A stretch of 40,846 bases of DNA from a virus: positions 1 to 40,846 of IMG/VR virus record IMGVR_UViG_3300017782_000054; one strand, given 5' to 3'. Made by a program: the position numbers and the translations under genes. Within the stretch, counting starts at the first letter, position 1, and each line of letters opens with the position of its first letter. The notes beneath the pieces are model-generated. The model worked only from the letters and a program-made list of their open reading frames with translations, made no database searches and was not told the origin of the DNA. This document shows, one piece after another, positions 8,150 through 16,411 of the stretch.

Positions 8150-9459
8150 TAGTTTAAATCTATCCTCGCTGCATCTACGTCTAAATTACCTGTAATAGCT
8201 GTTGTTTGATTACCCGTGTATGTTTCAGAAACATTACCTTTTACAGTTTCGGTTAAATTTCCACTCCCACTGGTACCAACAGATATAGTTTTATTTAAAT
8301 CTACATCTGTTATCATATTAGCTTCGGTTTCCATAGTAAAGTCTTTAGTAGATTTAATATCTAACGTACCAGTAATTGCTTTGTTTTCGTCACCAATAGT
8401 AATTAAGTCTGTGTTACCAATAACAACTCTTCCATAATCTTTTTTAATAGTTCTTTCTTCGTTGCCAGTAATAGTTGTTCTCATATCTGAATCTACAATT
8501 CTTAATTCCATACCACCAACACGTTGAGTATAATCATCAGTAACATTACTTACAAAATCGTTTCCGGTTTCTTTAAACTCTGAATTTTTGATTTTAGTTT
8601 GTTTTGACCCTTTAATATTTTGAGTGTAGTCACCTTCAACTTCTAAATGGTAGTTTCCTTTTACCAACATTCTTACATCTTGATCTACAGTAATGTTCAT
8701 ATTACCTTTTACGTATAAATTATTACCTTTAAGTATAAGTTGGTAATTATCACCTACGATAGTTTCTGTTTTATTACCGCTAGCATTTATTTCGTAATTA
8801 GTACCAGTAGTATGAAACTGCGCAAGTCTTTCATTGGTTGGTGTATCATCTACTTCAATAGTATGACCTGATTCAGAAGCTAAAACTTTATTAAAAGGAT
8901 AACTAGTTGAACTACCTTCCATAACATCTGGTGTAGACCATGACGGTCTATTGTAATAAGAATCATCTTTGTCTTCGGCTACAGTAGTAACTTTTGGAGG
9001 AACTGCTGTCTCAATATCTTCAACTCTTATATCTGCTCTTGTAAAATATGAAGGGTGTTCTTTGTAATTATATGTTGCAGAAAAAGGTTGATCATTATCA
9101 TATATAGTGCTATAAGGGTGTACACCATCAGGGTCAGTAAATCCTTTTTCCGAATTTTCATACGGTTGTGAAGGTAGCACTCCCATAACTAACGGTTGTT
9201 GCATATTTTTACCATCAGTAAAGAAACCAACTACCCAAGCACCTTGAACAATACCTGTTGCAGATTGACCTACAGAACCGAAACCAGCAGAATTAGAAGG
9301 CAGTATCATTGTCGCCCATGGAAGATCTTTTGTAGGTAAAATATTTTGATCATCTGTATGAATACCAAAACACCTAACTCTAACTCTACCTAATTGTAAA
9401 GGATCTTTTCTATCTTCTACAACACCTATAAACCATACCATTTCGCCTGAATAAATCAT
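8149..9459 (-). CDS. gp5: Baseplate central spike, gp5-like, lacking the lysozyme domain
   Basis: 436 aa against 575 in T4. Residues of about 1-110 fit the gp5/VgrG OB domain (MVWFIGVVEDRKDPLQLGR, VRVRCFGIHT, GAWVVGFFTDG, PLVMGVLPSQ). About 110-200 is a linker. From about 200 the protein is built of short repeats with G-N/V-x-V/T patterns (KGNNLYVKGNMNI, VKGNYHLEVEGDY), typical of the triple-stranded beta-helix needle. No GH24 catalytic motif is present between them, so this spike punctures without a fused muramidase. It is preceded by AGGA before the ATG and followed directly by PAAR. Forms the hub with gp27. Confidence 0.88.
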   Translation of the reverse strand: MIYSGEMVWFIGVVEDRKDPLQLGRVRVRCFGIHTDDQNILPTKDLPWATMILPSNSAGFGSVGQSATGIVQGAWVVGFFTDGKNMQQPLVMGVLPSQPYENSEKGFTDPDGVHPYSTIYDNDQPFSATYNYKEHPSYFTRADIRVEDIETAVPPKVTTVAEDKDDSYYNRPSWSTPDVMEGSSTSYPFNKVLASESGHTIEVDDTPTNERLAQFHTTGTNYEINASGNKTETIVGDNYQLILKGNNLYVKGNMNITVDQDVRMLVKGNYHLEVEGDYTQNIKGSKQTKIKNSEFKETGNDFVSNVTDDYTQRVGGMELRIVDSDMRTTITGNEERTIKKDYGRVVIGNTDLITIGDENKAITGTLDIKSTKDFTMETEANMITDVDLNKTISVGTSGSGNLTETVKGNVSETYTGNQTTAITGNLDVDAARIDLN

Positions 9460-9460
9460 A

Positions 9461-10699
9461 TTAAAATCCTATTTGTGATTCTTTAACTAAAGTTAAAGCC
9501 ATTTTTTGTACATCTTCATTAAAGACATCCCTTTTAGAGTATACATAATATTTACCTGAATATCTTTTATCTATTTTACCATCTCTATTTTTAGAAACTG
9601 GTTCTGGAGAACTTATATCTAATTCTATAACTTGACCTATATCAATAATAGGATTACCTACTACTTCTATGTCAATAACTTGACTAAGATCAACACTTGT
9701 TTTTTTAATATTACTTGCATCACTTATTTTATTTAAATCACTAACCTCTGGTTGAGTAAAAGATGTGTTAACATCATATTGATTGATTCCACCTTCAAAA
9801 TTAAATTTGTTAAACTGAGGTAATTTATTTAAATATATATCTGGATTAAACTGGTCAAAATAATTATAAGATACTGGATCGTATGTTTTATTAACAATAT
9901 CTGGAGCAAATCTTACCCCTTCTATTTTACCAGAATTAAAAGCTTGAATAATACTAAACTGTTTATCATGAAAAGTAATATCTTTAACTGCAGTTAAAGT
10001 ATCTTTTGAATTAGGTATTTGATCTTTACCTTTAGACCCTGCAACTATATTGTAAACATATTTAAAAGCTGGTTCATTATTGTATATTTCAGCGGCTTTT
10101 TCGATTGGCATAAAATTATATTTTAAATTAGAATCTTGAAAAAACTTCATTCTTACACTATCGTTTCGCCAAGCTGATCTTCTAGCAAGCCATTTCATAG
10201 ATTCGTTAACACTCCATTTTGGAAATACTATTTTTTGAATACCTACACTATCTTCCCAAATATTAGCTTTTTCAAAATCTGTATTTTCTTCAAATATACC
10301 TCTAGCTATACCAGAAGTAGTACCTGTAAGAGCATTGTTAACCTCTTTATACATGCCTTTGTAATAAAAATTAGAAACACAGTTTAGTACATAACCTCTT
10401 TGTCTTTGGTAATCTGCTATGTTTCTTACATCAACAATTTTAAATTTAAAATATTTTGTAAAATCAAAATAACCAATATCAATACTTATAGTATCTCCAG
10501 CGTTGGGTCTAAAATTATGAAGGAAATTAACTGCATCAGATATAACAAACTCTGCAGTAACTGTCATATTATTTACACTTGAATTAAGATTTAATTCTTT
10601 AAATAATTCTGTTATGTCTGCTGAATCTGTTCCGCTGGTTATAATAACGTTAGATATTCTTATTCTACCAGGAAAAAATTGAAAATTTTGACCGCTCAT
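9461..10699 (-). CDS. gp27: Baseplate hub protein gp27-like
   Basis: 412 aa, close to T4 gp27 (391 aa). gp27 trimers form the torus joining the tail tube to the gp5 spike. The N-terminal half has tube-like beta hairpins (RIRISNVIITSGTDSADI, MTVTAEFVISDA, FKFKIVDVRNIADYQRQRG), and the middle FPKWSVNESMKWLARRSAWR resembles the phage D-protein/gp27 hub fold. The C-terminus ends in a strand-rich part (VVGNPIIDIGQVIELDI, YYVYSKRDVFNEDV). It sits 2 nt downstream of gp53 and 1 nt upstream of gp5. AAAGG precedes the ATG. Assignment rests on length, fold-like motifs and the 53-27-5 order. Confidence 0.82.
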   Translation of the reverse strand: MSGQNFQFFPGRIRISNVIITSGTDSADITELFKELNLNSSVNNMTVTAEFVISDAVNFLHNFRPNAGDTISIDIGYFDFTKYFKFKIVDVRNIADYQRQRGYVLNCVSNFYYKGMYKEVNNALTGTTSGIARGIFEENTDFEKANIWEDSVGIQKIVFPKWSVNESMKWLARRSAWRNDSVRMKFFQDSNLKYNFMPIEKAAEIYNNEPAFKYVYNIVAGSKGKDQIPNSKDTLTAVKDITFHDKQFSIIQAFNSGKIEGVRFAPDIVNKTYDPVSYNYFDQFNPDIYLNKLPQFNKFNFEGGINQYDVNTSFTQPEVSDLNKISDASNIKKTSVDLSQVIDIEVVGNPIIDIGQVIELDISSPEPVSKNRDGKIDKRYSGKYYVYSKRDVFNEDVQKMALTLVKESQIGF

Positions 10700-10701
10700 A
10701 A

Positions 10702-11352
10702 TTAACCTTTAAGCAATTTTCTTAATTCGTTCTCCATTTGTTCTATCATACTTATACTAGGCAATATAATATTTCTATTATCTTCGTTTATATCGAATTC
10801 GTATTCGTAATGAGACACTGGAGTAAGAGTGGGTCTTGCTATTGTTCTCCCAAAGGCATCCATTGATTCCCCAAAAGCAGAATCAAAAGAATGAATATTA
10901 TTTTCGTCATCTACAAAATGTTTAGGTCTATAAATTACACCATACACGCCGTCAGACTCTTCATAACCGTTAGATGGACTTCCTTTAAAGTTAGCAAATT
11001 CTAAAGCAGCAGTTCTAGATAAAATTATATCTGAGTCGTTTTGATTTTTTTGTTTGGTAAATTTTTCAATAATGTATTCTTCTAATTGTAAATTAGTTTT
11101 AGGCCATTGTTTGTATACATTAAAGATGTTATTAGCAAGTAAAATACACCAATGATAATCCGATTTTTGATAAATTCTATAACTTACTGTATCAGGTGTA
11201 TCACCGTTTTGAATATAATAAGTTTGAAATCTAGTATCTTCTTTTTTTACTTTATCTAAAAGGTTAAGTCTAATAGATAAATTATTAAACAGTCTAGTTT
11301 TTCCGTCCGGAAAAGTATAATTAAGTTTATTAAATTGACTAAAATAACTCAC
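10702..11352 (-). CDS. gp53: Baseplate wedge protein gp53-like
   Basis: 216 aa (T4 gp53 is 196). gp53 clamps wedges to the central hub during baseplate assembly. Conserved features are the N-terminal MSYFSQFNKLNYTF, the LysM-like part YYIQNGDTPDTVSYRIYQKS, the strongly conserved DYHWCILLANNIFN and the QWPKTNLQLEEYI segment. The start is a GTG that overlaps the stop of the upstream gp48-like gene (GTGA), so it is translationally coupled. No oddities beyond the GTG start. Confidence 0.9.
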   Translation of the reverse strand: MSYFSQFNKLNYTFPDGKTRLFNNLSIRLNLLDKVKKEDTRFQTYYIQNGDTPDTVSYRIYQKSDYHWCILLANNIFNVYKQWPKTNLQLEEYIIEKFTKQKNQNDSDIILSRTAALEFANFKGSPSNGYEESDGVYGVIYRPKHFVDDENNIHSFDSAFGESMDAFGRTIARPTLTPVSHYEYEFDINEDNRNIILPSISMIEQMENELRKLLKG

Positions 11353-12500
11353 GACGCGAGGTCCCCATCAGTAACTTCCTCAACATCCTGACTAAAGGAT
11401 CCTGTTACAATCTCATCACCATCGAACTTCTCACTAACAGGCCTCGGTGTCATTGGATCACCTTTTCTGTATAAAGGCTCGATTTCAATAAATTGTAATC
11501 TAATGGTTACTTCAAATGGTGCGCCATCATTATAGGTAGAGTTACCAGCATCTCCGCCATACCCTACATCTACACTCTGCAGAAAACAGTTTTTAGGTTG
11601 CATGTGAAAATTTAATAGGCTACCTTTTCTTAAATAATTAATTTCCCATTGACATGGTACTTCATAAAGACCTATATTACCTTCTACTGTTCTTGCAGGC
11701 AACATATAAAACAAAAACATATCACAAATTTCTTTAATAGATTTAGATTCGTTTTCATCTTTTGCCATCATTCTAAACTCGTAAGCAAACTGTCTATGAA
11801 GAACACTATTAAAAACTTGAAAAGAAAAGTTGTTAGTTACTCTGTTAGTAGCAATACCAAGTATAGCTCTTCTATTACCAGAAGATAAAAGATCTTGAAT
11901 AGCACCTGGTATCAATTGGCCGGCTATAGCTGACATATCCAGTTGTTCAGCTCTAGAAGCTTCTGCAGCAGCGGTACCGGTACCACCAAGAGCAGCAGTT
12001 TCATAATCTACAGAAGAGTTGGTTTCTAAATTTTGAGGCATATATAGGTTTATACTACCAGCTGACTGAAGCGTGTCTTTACCTACAACTAAACCTGAAA
12101 GTAAATCACCTGCACTAACATCAAATACTTTGTTAATAACAGTTCCACCTGCTTTAATTAAATCGGTAAATGAACCAGGGCTGTTAGAAAATTGGTTTGA
12201 TGCGTCTTGTACAGCAGAAGTAATATTACCTATCGTTGAGTTTACACCGTCTCCAAAAGCTTGTACATTACTTACAGCTGCTTGTATATTTTCAGCAACC
12301 CCTCCTATACCTGTAAAAACTGATCCTTGTGTAATTGTTGGAGCTGCACTTGGCGTAGGAGCACCTATTGCATTAGCACCTTGTCTTAAAGATTTACTAC
12401 CTCCGTATTGTACTATTTTAGGAACAAACCTTACATAGTTAGGCACTTCATCTGTACCAACATTTCTAGGAAATCTAAGCGATTTGAAATTAAAAGCCAT
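11349..12500 (-). CDS. gp48: Baseplate tail-tube cap/initiator gp48-like
   Basis: 383 aa (T4 gp48 is 364). Residues of about 1-215 are low-complexity Ala/Ser/Gly/Gln with LYMPQNLET (about 152), as in the flexible N-half of gp48. The C-terminal tube-like domain has FQVFNSVLHRQFAYEFRMMA, MFLFYMLPARTVEGN and the signature GSLLNFHMQPKNCFLQSVDV followed by FEVTIRLQFIEIEPLYRKGD, which parallels the T4 gp48 end (FTLEITMREI). It would top the hub and nucleate gp19 tube polymerisation. GAGG lies 10 nt before the ATG. A late-promoter-like ATTAAATA lies upstream, divergent from the gp4 gene. Confidence 0.82.
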   Translation of the reverse strand: MAFNFKSLRFPRNVGTDEVPNYVRFVPKIVQYGGSKSLRQGANAIGAPTPSAAPTITQGSVFTGIGGVAENIQAAVSNVQAFGDGVNSTIGNITSAVQDASNQFSNSPGSFTDLIKAGGTVINKVFDVSAGDLLSGLVVGKDTLQSAGSINLYMPQNLETNSSVDYETAALGGTGTAAAEASRAEQLDMSAIAGQLIPGAIQDLLSSGNRRAILGIATNRVTNNFSFQVFNSVLHRQFAYEFRMMAKDENESKSIKEICDMFLFYMLPARTVEGNIGLYEVPCQWEINYLRKGSLLNFHMQPKNCFLQSVDVGYGGDAGNSTYNDGAPFEVTIRLQFIEIEPLYRKGDPMTPRPVSEKFDGDEIVTGSFSQDVEEVTDGDLAS

Positions 12501-12502
12501 TA

Positions 12503-12510
12503 AATAAATA
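12503..12510 (+). promoter_or_regulatory. Late promoter-like AATAAATA for the gp4 gene
   Basis: AATAAATA lies 27 nt before the gp4 ATG. With a start site about 6 nt downstream, the leader would be about 20 nt and contain AATAAGG as ribosome site. It shares the 37-bp intergenic gap with a divergent late promoter-like element. Confidence 0.55.
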
Positions 12511-12520
12511 CCTCGTACAC

Positions 12521-12528
12521 TATTTAAT
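12521..12528 (-). promoter_or_regulatory. Late promoter-like ATTAAATA for the gp48-gp53-gp27-gp5 operon
   Basis: On the minus strand ATTAAATA (one change from AATAAATA, and close to the CTAAATA late element of cyanophages) precedes gp48 by 20 nt. Predicted transcription would start just before GAGG, leaving a minimal leader. Confidence 0.45.
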
Positions 12529-12537
12529 AAGGTTAAT

Positions 12538-13083
12538 ATGTCTTACAAAGGAAAGTTTACCACGTTTAAAAACCCAGATAAGTATATAGGTGACAAAGAA
12601 AACGTCATTTATAGGTCTTTATGGGAAAGAAATGTAATGAGGTGGTTAGATGAAAATCCTAATATTATTGAATGGGGTTCAGAAGAATTAACAGTAATGT
12701 ACGAGCATCCTGTAAGAGGTGGTGTAGCTAAATATTACCCTGATTTTATTATTAAAGATAAAACCAATCAAGTTAGAGTTATTGAAGTTAAGCCAGAAAT
12801 CCAAACCCATAGACCAGTTAATCCAGGTAGACAAACATCTAAATATTTAAGAGAAGTAATGACGTATGCTGTTAATCAAGAAAAATGGTCTACCGCTAAA
12901 AGATATTGCAGACGCAACGGTATAAAATTTGAGGTTTGGACAGAAAAAAAATTAAAAGAATTAGGTATACTGTCTTGGGAAACGGATAGGTCTGTATTAA
13001 TGGCTGAAAGTAAAGATAGTAAGAAACCTAAAATGAAAAGTATTAATATTAAAAAACCTAATAGGCCTAAAAGAAGATCTTAA
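12538..13083 (+). CDS. gp4: Head completion protein gp4 (TnsA-like nuclease fold)
   Basis: 181 aa (T4 gp4/50 is about 150). Needed to complete the DNA-filled head before tail joining. The TnsA/PD-(D/E)XK-type residues are visible: E30 in YRSLWERNVMRWLD, D69 in KYYPDFII and E83-V-K85 in VIEVKP. The C-terminus is strongly basic (KKPNRPKRR), probably DNA-contacting. It is the only plus-strand gene in a long minus-strand block, has its own late-promoter-like element, and its stop overlaps that of the convergent tape-measure gene. Confidence 0.88.
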   Translation: MSYKGKFTTFKNPDKYIGDKENVIYRSLWERNVMRWLDENPNIIEWGSEELTVMYEHPVRGGVAKYYPDFIIKDKTNQVRVIEVKPEIQTHRPVNPGRQTSKYLREVMTYAVNQEKWSTAKRYCRRNGIKFEVWTEKKLKELGILSWETDRSVLMAESKDSKKPKMKSINIKKPNRPKRRS

Positions 13084-14840
13084 TTAGCTATACTTAAATC
13101 TGTTTGTGGTCTAATTTTCTGAATAATAGCATTGTTTTGAGTAACCTGACTATTCTGGAAATTCTGGAAACTTTGTCCACTTTGTCTTGCTTCGTTAGCT
13201 TCCTTCAACTCTTTCGCTCTTTGTTGTTTAGTAAGTTCATCATTATCTATCAACGATTTCATATAATCATTATATGTAGAAACACCGCTTTGAAGTATTT
13301 TATTATCTATTACATTACCGCCAGCTAAATCGAATTTAGTTTTTTGAGCTTCTTCTAGTTCAGCTTTAGCAGCATTTAAGTATCTTTTATAAGGACCGTA
13401 TTCTGGATTTGCGTCTAATTGTGCTTGCTTTTCGGCAACATTAGCTTGTGCTTCAGCAATATCTTTATCAGCTTTTTTAAGTCTTTCCGCTTGTGTAAGT
13501 TCCATTCCTAAGAAATCTTTTATACCAAAAGTTGTGTCATCCCAAGCATCTTTTACCCAACTCCATATACTTTTAAACAAACCTGCTATGCCTTCGAATA
13601 CCGGGTCTAAAAATTTACTAATATTGTCTTGAACTTTTTGTAACGTTTCATCACTTAATAAACCAAAAGTTAGCATATTAAGAAGTGACTTTACAAAACC
13701 ACCAACACCTACAGAAAAAGCTTTAGAATAATCTCCTGATTCATCAAACTCATCCATACCAGCAGTAATGCCATCAAACGTTGACTTCATTAATGCAACA
13801 ACCGCTAAAGCTAACCCTAACGGTATTAGTAAAGAGCTTAATGTAGGACCTATAGCTGCCATAGCAGCAGTAAAAGCTGCTTTACCACCTAATGCTGTAA
13901 ATATAGTTCCAATACCTGAACCTATAGTACTTAAAGCAGTAAATATAGGTTTGATAGCTCCTACAAAACTTAATGCAGCTCCTGCTAATTTCAAACCAGC
14001 TAAAACTACTACAGCTTTCGCTAACATACTTTCAGAATTCCAAAGTTCGGTTCCTACATTCGTTAACCCGCCAGAAAAATCTTTAATACCTCCGATAAAA
14101 TCACCTTCAAGTAGTTTAACAAAACCACCAAAAGTTTGTTTTATACCTGGCCACGCAGCTCTTAAAGCTGTGGTAAGAGCATCAAATTCTGTTTTAAGGA
14201 ATGTTATTATACCTTGAACGGTAACGTTTATATCTTTAGCTAATGTGTTAATTTCACCGTCAGTTAACCCGATAAAGGAACCAATAACAGTTGCTAAACC
14301 AGCTGACAATCTTTCTCCAAAACCAGCAGCCTTACCAAATATTTCGTCTGCTTTATTCCATCCTTCTATAAATTTTATAAAACCTATAGTAGCAAGACCA
14401 ACAGCAAGTATTTTCTTAAGAAAATCCCAAAAGCCACCAGCTGCTTTTGCAACTTTGTTTAACCCTAGTGCTTTGCCTAAATCTTGAAAACCTTTTTTGA
14501 TCTCACCAAAACCTTGACCAACTTTATCTAATCTTCTAAAAGTTTCAGAAACAAAATCTACACCTAAGAACTTACTAATCGAAGTAAAAAATCCTGATTG
14601 TATTTGTTTTTCTAAATTTAGTTTATTAATAGCATCTGTTTGTTTGTTAAGATCATCTCTAACATCTGTTTTAATTTCCGTTAAAGCTCTTTGCTGTCCT
14701 GTAGACATGGCAGCTATTTGATCAGGTGTAAATTTTTTGTCTGCTCTTTCTAAATAATCATTAGCTTTTTTAGCTTGTTCATTAGCTTTTTGTAATGATA
14801 TTTTAATTTCACCTAATGTTTTAATTTCATTGTCTGCCAT
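13080..14840 (-). CDS. gp29: Tail tape measure / hub protein gp29-like
   Basis: 586 aa, nearly the same as T4 gp29 (590), in keeping with a T4-length tail. It sets tail length and lies inside the tube. Residues 1-90 are coiled coil (ISLQKANEQAKKANDYLERA), about 140-160 and 265-350 are hydrophobic, Gly/Ala-rich helices (VVVLAGLKLAGAALSFVG, LLIPLGLALAVVALM) as in tape measures, and about 450-510 is again coiled coil (ADKDIAEAQANVAEKQAQ). It directly follows the gp26/gp51-like chaperone pair, the order used by tape measures in many tailed phages. No clear Shine-Dalgarno is seen; the ATG lies 11 nt before the stop of the overlapping chaperone frame, suggesting coupling. Confidence 0.82.
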   Translation of the reverse strand: MADNEIKTLGEIKISLQKANEQAKKANDYLERADKKFTPDQIAAMSTGQQRALTEIKTDVRDDLNKQTDAINKLNLEKQIQSGFFTSISKFLGVDFVSETFRRLDKVGQGFGEIKKGFQDLGKALGLNKVAKAAGGFWDFLKKILAVGLATIGFIKFIEGWNKADEIFGKAAGFGERLSAGLATVIGSFIGLTDGEINTLAKDINVTVQGIITFLKTEFDALTTALRAAWPGIKQTFGGFVKLLEGDFIGGIKDFSGGLTNVGTELWNSESMLAKAVVVLAGLKLAGAALSFVGAIKPIFTALSTIGSGIGTIFTALGGKAAFTAAMAAIGPTLSSLLIPLGLALAVVALMKSTFDGITAGMDEFDESGDYSKAFSVGVGGFVKSLLNMLTFGLLSDETLQKVQDNISKFLDPVFEGIAGLFKSIWSWVKDAWDDTTFGIKDFLGMELTQAERLKKADKDIAEAQANVAEKQAQLDANPEYGPYKRYLNAAKAELEEAQKTKFDLAGGNVIDNKILQSGVSTYNDYMKSLIDNDELTKQQRAKELKEANEARQSGQSFQNFQNSQVTQNNAIIQKIRPQTDLSIAN

Positions 14841-14964
14841 TTTGTTTTTTTATCTTTTCGTTTTCTTCTTCAATATGTTGTTTAAGTAGTGAAACGTAAA
14901 CTTCCCTCTCCCACGGTACCATATTTTCTATTTCATTTATAGACCAATTATGGTGTTGCTTCAT
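14827..14964 (-). CDS. gp51: gp51-position chaperone segment; -1 frame extension of gp26
   Basis: The first ATG gives 45 aa (MKQHHNWSINEIENMVPWER...EEENEKIKKQNGRQ), but no Shine-Dalgarno precedes it. The same frame is open upstream to 15018, the last base of the gp26 slippery heptamer. Slipping -1 there would add 63 residues to gp26. The W-S-I-x-E-I-E-x-M-x-P-W-E-R-E helix pair resembles the T part of GT-type tail assembly chaperones, and T4 gene 51 lies at this place, directly after 26. The frame ends inside the tape-measure start. Expression as a fusion is favoured; a separate weak product is the alternative. Confidence 0.6.
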   Translation of the reverse strand: MKQHHNWSINEIENMVPWEREVYVSLLKQHIEEENEKIKKQNGRQ

Positions 14965-15014
14965 ATTGAAAATTAGTTTATAGTAGCTAACTAAATCAAT
15001 ATGGGAGAGGCATA

Positions 15015-15713
15015 CTAGAAAAAATCGGCTAGACCCTCCAGTTTTACATCGTTTTTAGTTTGACAGTGTTTACATTCAAAGTCTAATTCATAAGTTACTT
15101 TAGGCATGCCTGAAATGTAATCTTGTAAATCTTTAAATTGAGTTGATGTTAATTGATTAATTATATCCGCAACATCTTGGATTTCATTTAAACCAACATC
15201 AATAGTTTCTTCTCCATAAAAAACTTTGTCTACATTTTTTGCAATAAATTCAATAATACCTTCTGCTGTACTTTCAATACCTGTATAGCTATCTATATCT
15301 GGTGTTTTCATTAAAAACATTAAATCGTCTGTTAGTTTAATTTTAGTTTTAAAAGTATCTAAACCTATTACTTCAATTTTAGAAAGATCAACTTTACATT
15401 CATTTGCAGTTTCACATTCTTTACAGGTTAGAAATATGTCTGCAGTTTCACCTACAGAAACAGACCGGATTTTTAAAAACAAATACTCAACATCAAATGC
15501 TGACATATCTTTTAGCTCTGCACCTTGTACACAATTATCAATAACTTTTTTAAGACTATCAATCATTTGTTTAGGGTCTTTTGATTCAGATGCTATTAAA
15601 AGTATCTTTTCGTCTCCAACTTTAAAAGGAGAAATATTTATTTCGGTCTTTGTAGAAGGAATAATCTCTCTATAAGTTGGGGTATTAATTTTAATATTCT
15701 TTAGTTGACTCAT
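15015..15713 (-). CDS. gp26: Baseplate hub / tail assembly chaperone gp26-like
   Basis: 232 aa (T4 gp26 is 208). Family known as T4 baseplate protein gp26, thought to act in hub and tape-measure assembly. Two Cys groups, C97-x2-C100 with C106 (TCKECETANEC) and C214-x2-C217 (ECKHC), look like a split zinc-binding site. The body is helical (SLKKVIDNCVQ, EIQDVADIINQLTSTQFKDLQDYIS). The product ends GLADFF at a T TTT TTC slippery site, and the -1 frame continues for 63 codons. The ATG overlaps the upstream stop (TAATG). Position immediately before the tape measure matches the chaperone role. Confidence 0.82.
   Translation of the reverse strand: MSQLKNIKINTPTYREIIPSTKTEINISPFKVGDEKILLIASESKDPKQMIDSLKKVIDNCVQGAELKDMSAFDVEYLFLKIRSVSVGETADIFLTCKECETANECKVDLSKIEVIGLDTFKTKIKLTDDLMFLMKTPDIDSYTGIESTAEGIIEFIAKNVDKVFYGEETIDVGLNEIQDVADIINQLTSTQFKDLQDYISGMPKVTYELDFECKHCQTKNDVKLEGLADFF
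15018..15024 (-). promoter_or_regulatory. Probable -1 ribosomal frameshift site (T TTT TTC)
   Basis: The minus strand reads GAT TTT TTC TAG: a classical X-XXY-YYZ heptamer directly before the gp26 stop. Seven nt downstream, CCTCTCCCA (15002-15010) is exactly complementary to TGGGAGAGG (14905-14913) within the -1 frame, a 9-bp stem enclosing about 88 nt at the normal distance for a frameshift stimulator. Slip site, spacing and stem are seen; function is inferred. Confidence 0.6.
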
Positions 15714-16411
15714 TATTTTAACCTCTCATAATTATAATACTTAAACGTCATAGTTAGTCTAAGTAAATCGCCTTCTGCTGATTGTAATTCTTGTACGCCA
15801 ACATTTGTTGGGTAAACTTCATTAAATCTATACTCTGCTGTTTCTTTACTCCAGCTTTGATCATATTTTGAAACTTCCATTCTACCTGCATACTCTCTAT
15901 AATAAGCATGCTGTTTAGCTTTAGGATTAAAAATTAGATCTTGCCAATTTTCAAAAAATGCTCTTTCTCTTAAATCTTCAGAACTGTAATAAACAAGAGT
16001 TAAATCACTATGTTGGTGTCTTATACCTATCTGTCTAGGTTCTCCATAGTCTCTATATTCTGTACTAAATATATCTCTTCCTGGTATTTGAGCATTTGAG
16101 CAAAATAAATTTAACGAACTTAAAGTACCGTTTAAGTTACTTAATACTCCTCCAATAGTAGGTAATTGAATATTAGTTCCGATAACCCCGTTAGCAACAT
16201 CTAACACTTCGTTAATTTGACCTGCAGCAGCGTCTAAATTATCTAACCCAGGCAAATTAACATTTACTCTTAGAGGACCTCGAGAAATAAGATTGGATAA
16301 AGTTCTATTAGTATTAGATAACCCTGGTGGTGGATATATTCTACACAACCATCTATTATCTCTAGCAACACCCTGAGTAGTTAATTTGGATTTCATCTCA
16401 CCGATGTTCAT
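15713..16411 (-). CDS. gp54: Tail-tube initiator / tube-like baseplate protein (gp54-like)
   Basis: 232 aa from the ATG at 16411, chosen because it overlaps the upstream stop as ATGA and has AGGAG at good distance; an upstream ATG at 16495 would lie inside the previous gene without support. N-terminal NRWLCRIYPPPGL, then PGRDIFSTEYRDYGEPRQIG, SDLTLVYYSSEDLRERAFFE, WQDLIFNPKAK and a C-terminal LLRLTMTFKYYNYERL are the tube-domain pattern shared by T4 gp19, gp54 and gp48. Likely forms the ring on which the tube starts. T4 gp54 is longer (320 aa), so the exact paralogue is uncertain; a gp19-like tube protein is an alternative. Confidence 0.7.
   Translation of the reverse strand: MNIGEMKSKLTTQGVARDNRWLCRIYPPPGLSNTNRTLSNLISRGPLRVNVNLPGLDNLDAAAGQINEVLDVANGVIGTNIQLPTIGGVLSNLNGTLSSLNLFCSNAQIPGRDIFSTEYRDYGEPRQIGIRHQHSDLTLVYYSSEDLRERAFFENWQDLIFNPKAKQHAYYREYAGRMEVSKYDQSWSKETAEYRFNEVYPTNVGVQELQSAEGDLLRLTMTFKYYNYERLK

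Noticed and set aside
13104-14487. Several plus-strand frames opposite the tape-measure gene
   Set aside because: They are low-complexity shadows of the Ala/Lys-rich coding strand with no ribosome sites.
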